A DNA stretch of 64,000 bases from Pristionchus mayeri (Eukaryota > Nematoda > Chromadorea > Rhabditida > Neodiplogasteridae). The stretch is from assembly GCA_036245805.1 (NCBI GenBank), contig BTRK01000001.1, forward strand, positions 7,378,001-7,442,000, given 5' to 3'. Shown here one piece after another: positions 1 to 11,900 of the stretch (positions are counted from its first letter, which is position 1; each line of letters begins with the position of its first letter). The notes beneath the pieces are model-generated. The model did no database searches, had not been told where the DNA came from, and saw only the letters and a program-made list of their open reading frames with translations. The position numbers and the translations under genes were made by a program.

Positions 1-84
1 ACACGAATCTACTAGGAGTGTTCCATTTTAATATTTGAATTACCACGACGGAATCAAAATTGAATAAACAAGCTAAGTGACGTA

Positions 85-1413
85 CAGTCGCTCCCATATG
101 TCACCGGACACTTTTGGAATGGGTTTGAACTTTTTGCTCAAGAAATATATCATTCTGAGGCTAGGACGTTATGCACCGAATTCATCGGAGATTTTTCTTT
201 TTGATATTGGGGTATGATGCAATAGCCTAGTCATTGCGTAGTGATGACGCAATCAAAACGTACTTTTTCAAAACGGCATTATTCTTACATGGTTTTTTTC
301 TTGCTGGCCAAACTTTCCGAGGTTTGAGTCACCCTGAAAAAAATTTTTGAGGTTGCTGCGCGACCGCACATTTGCTGCAGCGTTGCTGCAAAATCGAGGT
401 CGGAAATTCAGATCTCGGCTCCTAGTCAAGCTAGAGACTCGGTAGAGGCAACAAAATGATCGCCATCGTGAACACAGATGATCCTGAGAATATGAAAACA
501 ATAACTCGAAATTTACCCTCAGTGCATGAAAAATCACTTTTTTGACCATTTTTTGTACAACCATAACTTTGTGGGAAAGTTATGTAAAAATCTGGTGTTT
601 GCATAGGAATGTTCAAAATGCATTGAAGGACCGAGGCTCCACTTTTTCGAGCGATTGGATATCTCTCCTGCCCGTGCCGTGCGTTTATCGGAGGTATACT
701 CGTGCGGGAAACACCCTGTTTACCACTATGGGCGAGAGAGTGCAGACGACAAGAGTGCGTAAACAGGGTGTTTCCCGCACGAGTATACCTCAGATAAACG
801 CACGCCACGGGCAGGAGAGATATCCAATCGCTCGAAAAAGTGGAGCCTCGGTCCTTCAATGCATTTTGAACATTCCTGTACAAACATCATATTTTCACAT
901 GACTTTCCCACAAAGTTATGGTTGTCCAAATAATGGTCATTCAAAAAAAGTGATTTTTTCATGCACTGAGGATAAGTTTCGAGATATTGTTTTCATATTC
1001 TCAGGATCATATGTGTTCATGATGGCGATCATTTTATTGTCTATACCGAGTCTCTAGCTTGACTAGGTGCCGAGATCTGAATTTCCGACCTCGATTTTGC
1101 AGCAAGTCTGCAGTAAATGTGCGGTCGCGCAGCAATCTCAAAAAATTTTTCTAGGTAGGTCTCGGGCATGACTCAAACCTCGGAAAGTTTGGCCAGCATG
1201 AAAAAACCATGTAAGAATAATGTCGTTTTGAAAAAGTACGTTTTGATTGCGTCATCACTACGCAATGACTAGGCTATTGCATCATACCCCAATATCAAAA
1301 AGAAAATCTCCGATGAATTCGGTGCATAACATCCTAGCCTCAGAATGAAATATTTCCTGAGCAAAAAGATCAAACCCATTCCAAAAGTGTCCGGTGACTT
1401 ATGGGTGCGACTG
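85..1413. mobile_element. Palindromic Tc1-like snap-back element
   Basis: The two halves are near-perfect reverse complements of each other, with a centre near 749 and a spacer of only a few tens of bases. The outer ends read CAGTCGC and GCGACTG and are flanked by TA (83-84 and 1414-1415). A CAGT terminus and a TA target duplication are typical of Tc1/mariner elements. Both arms show the same short open frames, which are mirror copies and resemble no transposase, so the element is non-autonomous. It lies downstream of the usip-1 stop codon. Confidence 0.85.
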
Positions 1414-1660
1414 TAAATAGTCATCGAATCGCATGAAAAGCACTGCAATTTCGAGTTCCATTTTATGTGGCAGACCGCTAGGCTGTACCGCACAACGATA
1501 AGCCATGCTTTGCAACGATAAAAAAATTTCTCTGCCAAAGAGATTTATACATTTCCAACTGTTTGAAGCAGCTCTTTTAGAAATGGAATTTCAAAATAGC
1601 ATTAGTGCTTAGTTATCGTGAATCTCAAATATAGAATACAACCGTAATCCTACCGTATAC
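1414..1660. other. Intergenic spacer, nothing recognised
   Basis: AT-rich sequence between the palindromic element and the usip-1-like pseudo-exons. It contains one TACCGTA motif at the right edge. No coding or RNA signal was seen. Confidence 0.5.
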
Positions 1661-2240
1661 CTCTCTGTCCAGCACGAATCTAACTATGGTCGGAAAGTCG
1701 ACAACCGATGGTTGAACTTCCATCCACGAACATTCCTTGCGCACCAGAAAGAAGCGAACGATAAATGACAAAGTAACCTGAACGGTTATTCAAAATCCGC
1801 GTCAGAATGAATTCGAATTTTCAGCTAATCAATCTGCATTTTTAAAAAATGTTACTATAATTAATATTTCCAGATCACGATAATATCCATTCTCAAACCA
1901 GGGTGTTCATAAGTGCATAGCGTAACTTCAAATTGGGCAACACCGAATACACAACCACTTTTCTTAGCTTGATGCATTCGCCTGAATAATATTTTTTTTG
2001 CTCGGGTGAAGCGACTGAATTGTAAGCAAAGCAGTAACATTATACATAACAGAATTGAGAATCACCGAGTAAGCTGTTTGTCATTTTCGACGCACATTCA
2101 ATATGTCTTGTGATATTTTGACTCAGTAAAGGAACAAAACAACAACAAAAAATGAATAATATTTCTTATCTCACCAGGTTCACTCAGTATTTCCATCTTT
2201 CCCACTTGCACCTCATTTTTCCCGAAATTGCGAGACGGTT
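1661..2240 (-). pseudogene. Decayed partial copy of two usip-1 exons
   Basis: Positions 1661-1744 on the minus strand read as a 28-codon exon (start VRKECSWMEVQPSVVDF, end VLDRE) with intact AG and GTATAC borders. It is the clear paralogue of usip-1 exon 15 (14124-14210), lacking one codon. Positions about 2175-2240 match usip-1 exon 13 (14636-14701), but a one-base insertion breaks the frame before the VGKM segment. The two copies sit in the same order and about the same spacing as in the real gene. No other usip-1 exon was found here, so this is a truncated segmental duplication and not a second gene. Confidence 0.7.
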
Positions 2241-2964
2241 TGGGCCACTTTGTAGAAAATTCAAGAGAGAAACATTTTCGATCGCAACTTTTTAGCATCT
2301 CCCCTGTCGCAAGACAGTGCGAAATGGACAATACACAGAATCGAGAATCGATAAGATCAAAGTTGATTGATTTTGATACTGTGACGGTGTGAAGAGGCAG
2401 CCAGGGATTATCGTATTATCGTCGGACTGAAGGCAAACACATACCCAGTGCATCAACAAATCATCATGCATCTAATAATTTCAAAATGAGTGAAATTTTA
2501 TTGTATGGCATTCTCGAAAATTTACAAAAGCGCCGTTTCCATTTAAACAACATGCTGGCTAAACCCTACGTGTCTCAATTAACCTATGCAATTATTCGAT
2601 CCATTCGAATAATAGTCCACCAATAAACATTCCTCAATCACGGATGAACTTCATGGCACGTCTTAAATTCGTTCTAATCTTTCCGTTGTGCAATACATTA
2701 TTATTATTATTTTATCAAATTAGCATTAAAACATGCGATGAAACCGATAGAATAAGTAACCGATAGACTCGCTATAACCGTAATTAATATGAAAGATCAA
2801 CGATATTCGAACATCGCACAAACCACAACCGTTACATCAAAATTCACTAACTACTAAATACATCGATAAAAATCCCGTTCTTCAATCAAACAGGCAGTGG
2901 GGATACTGATGATACGGTAGATCACTGGTAGACGCTCTATAGTGGATACGGTAGAGATCAAGGA
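2241..2964. other. usip-1 3' flank
   Basis: AT-rich sequence beyond the usip-1 stop codon on the minus strand. It should contain the 3' UTR and poly(A) site. A minus-strand AATAAA occurs near 2494, but its distance from the stop makes its use uncertain. No further gene was seen. Confidence 0.4.
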
Positions 2965-5900
2965 TCACATTTCCATTGGTTCTTCGATCTCGGCGTGTTT
3001 CCTCTTTCCTCCACTCGTCGGTCTCTTGTTCTCTGCATTGTCTGCTGATGAAGGAGCAGCAACTGAAATGGAAGAGAAGATTGGAGAGAAGAGGAAGAAG
3101 ATGATCACCCATTTGTTGATATTCCTAACAGACGATTGCTAGAGAAAGTGTCTGACCCTCTCGATGTCGCATACTCTACCGCCTGTCTAATCAACTAGAG
3201 ATCACGCTAAATGGCATCAGCAAAAAAATTACTATTTTAAATTTAAATGATCCAAAGAAGCCCATTTCCGCCCGTGGAATTCTAGTTATTGCTGGACTCC
3301 ATAATTATATTCGTGATCTTCCTGCGATTCTTGTGGAGTTGGCATTCAAAAGGAACAAAAAGGAAAGGCACGCATCGCATTTCGCAAATAGACTACCCGG
3401 AAGGCATCCGTTTCACCTATGTCTTAATCAGATTACAGGAGTGCTGCAATAATAATGGACGGTAAATGTCCTCAAAAAACAACATATTTCATGCCCCTTC
3501 TGTTTCCCTTCTGTTAGGCTGTATATACATCTTTAATCAATTTGACCATACCCTCCTCCCCTCTGACCTCTCTTCTCGTTCTCCTCCATCAGCAATGGCA
3601 GTAGCGAGTGGGCGTACTTCGGCAGTAACCCGTTTCCCTCCAGGAAATGAGAGACATTCACGAGATCCAGAGGGGCGCCTACAAGGAGAGAAAATCGACA
3701 ATCGCTCTGAAAAACAAACAATAGTCGTCATCGAGGTAAAGTTCAAAATAAAATAATTTTACAACTACTTGCCATGAATACATTACACAATGGAGGCTGA
3801 CTACATTAGGTACACATGCCGAAGCACAAACTAAACTGCTTAGAAACATTATTTTCCCTATTTTCACGGAGAATCATAAATGCATTATTGAATCAACACT
3901 TTCCCACTAACCTTCCAATCGATGGAATCTCATCATCATCGCATCCGAGTGAAACGCGAATTCAACGCGAACAATGAGAATGGGAGAGAGCGGGGATGAG
4001 GTCGTGGTGTGGCCGAGGGGTACTGTAGCCGACTTCTCTCCGCCATTCAGAAGCTCCAGTGAGACCATTGACTGAAAGAAAGCGCGTAGCAATTGAAGCA
4101 ACATTTTTCTCGTTTCAGTTTCATCTCATTTACCAAATACAAGTCGTCGAATGATCCGGGTTCATTATCCATTTCAAACATTAACTAAACGATCATCAGC
4201 GTCAATATATTCGTGATGCCTCACAATCGACCACAATAACGCTAATTTGCTCCTTCTGCTACAGTACCCCTCGTCTACCGTATACCTCAATCTCCAGTTC
4301 CTCCCTTCCTGCGCGCTCCTTCTGTAGTTTCCTCTTCACATTTCTCCTTCCGATCCACAAACGAGAAGGGAGAGCGTAGATTCCTAAGAGAAAGAAATAT
4401 TCAAAAAAAGAGCTCCAAACGACAAATTTAGGAAATTTCGTGTATCAAGCGTTCAAAGCCGAATCAATCAGATGGTATTTTATTATTTCGTACCCCAATT
4501 GTAGAGCGCTGGCTCTGTCGGAGGCGAGGCCGCGCTCACCAGCGAGGTCTGAAAACAATAAACTCATAAACATAAACAATCCTTCTGAATAGGCAAACAC
4601 AATACCGTACCCCCTCTCCGTCCGCTCTTCCCTCCCTCATGGTCATTCCTCCTCTGCTCTGGTCGGCTCGTTCTCTCGCCTCTTCAGAGAGAGCGCGACG
4701 GCGTTTGGCTGCGGTTGCTGTAGAGTTGCAGCAGCTACTAGAAGGGTCCTGCAAAGAAAGAATAATTGGCCAGCTCTTGATAACTCGGCAGAAACAAATG
4801 CCGAGTTTTTTCATTGAAAGCAGGAGCAGAATTGCAAACGAGATGAGCAGAAATAGTAAGAAGACCAGATGAAACCGAGAAATAACGGGCATATTTTAGA
4901 TAGTGATAATTGAATATCATTTCTTAATATCTTTTCAGCTAAAAATGTTGATTATTGTACAACCCAGAAAGACAATATTGGAAAAAGAAGTACTGCCAAA
5001 ATAGGAAGACCTGTTGAAACCGGACATCCCTAGTAGACCGAGAACGAAATAGGTTAGCAATTATCTGACTCGTCGAGATAGCGAACATGAGTAAAAACTC
5101 TCTAACGCTTTTTACGGCAACAGCTCCTCTGTTCAACAGTATCTCCCAATCGATAAACCTACCGTAACTCTCCTTCCTCACCTCTAGTTGCTCCGCCAGC
5201 AGAATCTTCTCGAAGACGAAGGAGGAGGCACGCATGAGAGCCGATTGAGAGACCGGCCGCTCGCGCGGATAACAGATGGATACTGTAGCATCTTAACGGG
5301 AAAGAGTACGGTATATGAAGATTACTGTAGTAGCATCGAGAATTCGCTTTCTTTTTACAATCAATAGTGATCATTGTAATATCTTTCGAAAAACAGGTTT
5401 TGTGCATTCAAGTTACGCAATGACTCTGTGTTGCTCAAAATCATCATATTGTGTGGTTTCGCAGTTTGCCGGTGAATTTGCAGGACAGTTGCAAAAAATA
5501 CAATAAATGGTTGTCAAAGAATGAATCACACGATTCAACGCACCAGCTTTCACCGACTCAACCATCGAAGTCAGCGGTCGATCGATCGACGTTGCAGTCG
5601 AGGCATTTCGAGAGGAATCTGTTGTAGAAGATAATTTAGACGGACCAGTGCCCTTATAATAATACCAACAATTAATCATCGAGTAATATTTTAAAAGTAT
5701 CACCGCTTCGTCATAAGCAATTTGAAAATTTTGTACCCGCCATTCTCGTGTTCCATCAACTTCTGATAGACAGATCACTTTTCATATTTCTAATAGGTGT
5801 CTTGTTTGCAGGATGTATAATATCAGGTTGGTCATAAAGTTTTGCGCGATTTTGACTAAAGTGCTTTGTGGCATCTACAATCGTTCATTGTTATCCAATC

Positions 5901-8900
5901 AACTTAGATCTTTTTGTGGTAGATAGGGGCTGTTATACTCTCTTTAGCGCACACTATCATAGATCTGTCCGATCAAGGGAAAGAATACGGTGATTCACCA
6001 AACTTCATGTGGTTGATCAACGACCTGACTATTCAAAGGATTAGATTTTCATTTAGAACGGAGACAGGACCCAATCTAAACCACATTAGTAAATTATGAT
6101 GGGCATATATCGTACTGGTGATGTTGAGACTCATATGCCACAAAGGGCCTATTAGAAATAAGCGCGTAAATCGTTTTTGGGTTTTCACTACACTTGTCAA
6201 GATAAGTTTTGGAGTACTATATCTATGCCGACAGATCTTGAGATTTCAATTATTCATGAATGTGAAATACTTCACTAGTACAAGTCATTATTTCCTTTGG
6301 GAGTGAATGGGGATCTACATTTCCGAACAGGGTTCTTCGGATTTTAGATGTCTAATTTAGAACATCGAAATACATACTTTATGCGTTTCTGTGCTAGCCA
6401 TGTGGTTTGGAAGGCGGAACTTTTCTGTTTAAATTAATGAACAACCCTTGCCCTATCACTCATTATTTAGGAATATTGTGGAGTTCGCTACTTTTTCTAT
6501 GGTGAGCCCTGCTTGAAGACACTTCATATCAAGTTTTTCGACTTTTCATTGAAAAATAATTGAGGTAGAAATGTCACTTTTTTAGATGAGAGAGATAACT
6601 GGGCTCTTAAATATTGATGTGATAGAAAACCGAGTAAGTAATGATGACAGCGCCCATAGGTAGAGGTCATCCTCGTCAATCCTTGAAACAGGTGATGTGT
6701 TCGAAAGAACTTTGGTTTTTCTAATTGTCCGTGATTCATTGACCTGTACGAAGCCTATAACGAATTCAGCAGCTCGCTCTTTTTGATACTAGGTAGTGCA
6801 CGCCGAGTGCTATTTAATGCACTTTGTGAGCCTCCATCTAAAAAATTCTCTGCGAAGAACAGCAACTTTAAATAAAATATTAATTTTTCTGAAATATTCA
6901 AAGTTACTCAGACCTTGATATCTCGAATAGTAGAGATGATCACACTAGTTCAACGATAAAATGCTAAAAGGTCGAACATGTCCCTATATATCGACATCAG
7001 GACTACAAGTGGCCATTTGAGCAAAATAAACTATACGAATTCAAAGTTGGGATCCAAAATCGCGCAAAACTTTATGACCAACCTAATATAACAGAACTCT
7101 TCTGAGAGATCGAAGGAGGTGATTTACAAAAACTTCAAACTGCTTCAATCGGCAACCCATTATCATTGTTGATGCATCTAGGGATAAGGAACTTCTTTTT
7201 CAAGTTTCGGGGCCGTAAATTGCAAACAGCCTAAAAGCCGGCTCTCAAAATTTTAAAAGTTTGACAGACCACAATTCCTTTATTTTTTGAGATAAGAAGT
7301 CATTCAAAAAAGCAAACGAACCGTCTTTGAGAGCTTAGCAACTTTTATGTTAGAAGCAAAACCATTTGAGAAGCATAAAATATAAATAATTCAGGAAAAG
7401 CGATTTTTCTATAACTTTATTAACAGTTTTTTGGGTGTAGCCGAAAAAAAGATCTCATGTGTAAATGAGATCTCTACGGATTCGTAATCTACGTACTTTT
7501 CTACCCCAGGGATTTGTATTGATATAATTTAGAAAAATTGACATCACATATTTTTATGCGTCAAAACATGAGACTTCATGGAAAAACACGCAAACAGTAG
7601 CGTCCAAAATGAATGTAGATACCGTTTCCAGCCTCCCATCACCTTCATGTTTTTCACGGGAGTCATTCTGGAGCATATAAAGGTGATGGTGTGCCGAAAT
7701 TGCAAAAATGGAAAATTTTTAAAATTTCGATTTTTCGACCATTTTGACCGAAAAAATCGAAATTTTTAAAATTTTCTATTTTGGCAATTTTGTCATAGGA
7801 GCAAGTTGATATGCTCCAGAATGACTCCCGTACAAAGCATGAAGGTGATTGGAGGCTGGAAACGGTATCTACATTCATTTTGGTTGTGACTGTTTGCGTG
7901 TTTTTCCATGGAATCTCATGTTTTGACGCATAAAAATATGTGATGTCAATTTTTCTAAATTATGGTAATACAATTTCATGGGGTAAAAAAGTACGTAGAT
8001 TACGAATCCGTAGAGATCTCATTTACACATGGGATCTTTTTTTCGGCTACACCCAAAAAACTGTTAATAAAGTTATCGAAAAATCGCTTTTCTTGAATTA
8101 TCTATATTTTATGCTTCTCAAATGGTTTTGTATCTAACATAAAAGTTGTTCAGCTCTCAATAGCGGTTCGTTTGCTTTTTTATCGACTTTGTATCTCAAA
8201 CAATAAAGGCATTGCGGTCTGTCAAACTTTTGAAATTATGAGAGCCGGCTTTTAGGCTGTTTGCAATTTACGGCCCCGAAACTTAAAACAAAAGTTCCTT
8301 ATCCCTAGATACATCAATAATGATAATGGGTTGCCGATTGAAGCAGTTTGAAGTTTTTGTAAATCAAGGGTCTCTATTTCCTACATTATCTCAGAATACC
8401 TCTGATAACCAATCAATCAATAATCCAATCCCTACCGTATCCTCACCGTTCTCCTCCATGCTCACATCTGCAGAAGTGGAAGGAGTGGTTGAGTCTCTCG
8501 CCAGTCTCTTCTCGATCGAGAGAATCGAGACGAATGAGTCCTGAGGAGAAAAGGAACGTAGATTATTGAAAACTCCTTTTAAAATTAATGGACCGTGTCT
8601 CGAAATAGGACAACTCTTATTTCAATTAACCCTCATATTATATAACAAAAGAACTATTTCAATAGTACTATGGACGATACCACCTAAAATAGGTATTATG
8701 ACACTGTCATTATGACAGAGAAGATTTCAGTACTACCATATTCGGCACAATGAATCCAAACTGCTACCACTCAACGAACCATGTTCCCAGCTACCGTATT
8801 CTAATACCGTACCTTTTCTCCCTTCATAGCGTGTAGACTCCTCATTGCCATGTGTCTCATCCTTCTCACGTACTTCTCATTCAGGGTAGCCGTCACGTTG

Positions 8901-11900
8901 TGAGACTGCTCGATCGGGTCCTCAATTAGCATTTTAATTTAATTGAGCTTAATTTCTTTAATATTTACAATTGTGGAAGACCACCCCAAGAAGAGATCAG
9001 ATCCACCAGCTCTCCAAAGGAAATTCATGGATTCATGGTGCCAGAAAGTGACAGTCGTCATTGTTTTCAGTGAAACAAGAGCGATTGGTGGCAAAATATT
9101 ATACATGGATTGCATTTTAAATATTTTGAGAAAAAAAAGAGATAGCGACTAATCGTTCTGGCACTAATTCACATCTACATAAAATTGTTCTGAAACTCCA
9201 TTCTCACCTGTACATTCATCACGGCGAATTCGAATGTTCCCGCTGCCTGGTTTGCAATGGAGACTGACGAGGGTTGGGCAGCCTGCAGAGTAGAGAATGT
9301 TTCTTTTTAATTTAAAAATCATCATAATCAGAATATAATAGATGCTCACCCCATCCTGCTGTGGTCTCTCGATGATCGATGGAAATCGAGCGATAAAGGC
9401 AGCGAGGGAGAGCTGTTCGCCTTAATAATAATTAATTAATTAATTAATTAATTAATTACAATTATAAATTTGCTAAAATAATATTAATTAGCATAATTCA
9501 CCGGTTCTTCCCACGATGACAGACTCGCGAAGACTCACGCCGGTGGTCATGTGGATGAAGAAGGACTCAAAGAAATGATAGTATTCGTTTCTGCATTTGG
9601 CAACTTCTGCAGCAAGAACCATTCGACGTACCTTCATATCCATAAAATACTAATCCCTGCCATTCCAATGTTTCCTAGACCAAAAAAATTCAAAGTAATC
9701 AAGTGAAAATAGACAAAATAGTGGGGTGGGGGCGGTCTACAAGGGCGCGGGCCCTGTCGTTAGCCTAGCCTATCTAGGGACATAAATATCCTCGGCATTT
9801 CTTCGGTTTCTGGCCACCCCCACTCCCTCTCATTTCCCATCTCCTTTCATCATTGAGGGATTGTGCGGTCGAAAATCAGGGAGGAATAGCTAGAAATGAG
9901 TAGGCTAGATGAGGGGGGGGGGGGCAGAAACCGAAGAAGTGCCATATCCTCATACCTTCATGAATGCGTGTATCTCGACGCGCTCGAGGGAGTACGGAGG
10001 CACGACGAAATCGATTCTCCACTGGCCGCCGACGCCACCGTAGGAGGGCTGGAAGAGGGAGAGATGGGCATTCATTCATTTATTCGTTCCAACGACCAAG
10101 AATTTAGTTGCACATATTGGGGTGTCCGGAAAGTTCGTATAATGCTTCGGAAAAAAGTCAGTTCGCGATCAAATGCAGTGATTGCGCAATCTGTTTGTCA
10201 ACAATGTATTGCATCATTCTGACGTTGAGTAGTGAGAGGATTTAATCAGTCTCCTAGTTGCTACATTGATTCTTGTGATGGACTCCCATCTCTACCTCCG
10301 AGCAGTTTTACTTCATTACTACCGTCTTGGCCGATCCGTGAAGGAGGCCCACTCTGCGCTGGCCCAGTCGGAAGGAGCTGACGCCCCCTCCATACCCTTC
10401 TGCTATAAGTGGTTCTCCCGCTTCAAGAAAGGGGAGTTTGGTCTCGATGATCAACCCCGCTCTGGACTCCCTCCCTCCCTCGATCAGCCTCTCGTTCTCC
10501 GCAAACTGAAGCGCAAGCCCATGGCCAGTGTGCGTGAGTTGAAGAAGGATACTGGTACTCCCAGATCAACGGTGTCCGATATCCTCCATCGATCTGGGAA
10601 CAAGCCGAAACTCCCACAAGTGATTCCCCATGACCTCTCCCCCGAACAGCTGAAAAATCGTGTTCAAGTCTGTCGGGAATTACTCCATCGTAGATCCAAT
10701 CTTCGATGGGTCAATTCCATCATCGCTACAGATGAGAAGTGGATCACGTACGATAACCCTGTGAGGAGACTGCAATGGGTGGATGCAGATGAGAAGCCCA
10801 CGCCCGTCCCGAAGAAGGAAGAGCACGGAAAGAAGGAACTCCTCTGCTTCTTCTTCTCAGTGCTCGGTCCCATCTACAGGGAGATCCTCGCCCCTGGCAC
10901 CAGCATCAATGCCGACCTCTTCTCTGAACAACTGCAAGATGTCGCGATCAGAGTCCCTCCCAGACTAATGAACCAGGGCAAAATTCTTCTTCTGATGGAC
11001 AATGCTCGCCCACATCGAGCGAAGATGACCCAGAAGAAAATGGACGAGCTGAAGATCGAGAGGATTCCCCATCCACCGTATTCTCCGGATCTCTCCCCAT
11101 GCGACTACCACTGCTTCTGCTCTCTCTGACTTCTGCAAAGGAAAGAAGTTCAAAAATCGAGATGAAGTTGTGAGGGCTTTCGTGAACTGGGCGGTCTCGA
11201 AGAAACCCGCATTCTGGAAGAGAGGAATCGAGACCCTGCCCAGTCGCTGGAGGGAGGTAGTGAGAAAGAAGGGGGCATACATTGGTCACTGAGAATTGTA
11301 AAGCATTGAATAAAAAATAAAAACAAAAAATTATACGAACTTTCCGGTCACCCCAATATGTTTGAAAAAGTCAGAATCGAATTACTTGCCACCAGTTCAA
11401 TCCGATAATTGCATCCCAAATGCGCTAGTTGAACTTGAGAGATCAATTTTTAGTAGTTCTTTGATATTACTTGTTTAATGAATCACTCGCGCTATCTCTA
11501 TCAGTCACGAATTGACTGGAGCGAAAGTATGCCCTACTACCGTAATCCTACCATATCCCGACATACCGTCTCCATGTGATGGAATGGCGGCAGTGCACCG
11601 GCCGATTGCAGGAAGGAAATCGCCAGCAGATTCAGCATGTACGCGTTGAAGTGACCCTTCTGTAATCGGGAAAATTGATTGTGTATTTGATTATATAAAT
11701 GATTTGAGTATAGTATTAATTATTATAAGTCGCTCAACACACCTTCAATGCGCAAGCTCAGTGCCTAGTTAACTCGTAACACCATTGCAGCATGAAACCA
11801 CAAGGAAATCGATCTTGTATAGAAAATCATTTTTCTATTTTCCATGAGTAAAAAAGTTAAAAGTTTTATTTTTCAGGAATACTTGAAGTACCGAAATTCG

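Noticed and set aside
542..1057. 171 aa plus-strand ORF and its minus-strand counterpart at 431-883
   Set aside because: They are the same sequence read from the two arms of a palindrome, with no protein-like features.
4502..4546. GC-rich exon-like block in usip-1 (TSLVSAASPPTEPAL)
   Set aside because: Its splice phases do not fit the flanking exons, which join correctly without it. It could be an alternative exon but is not supported.
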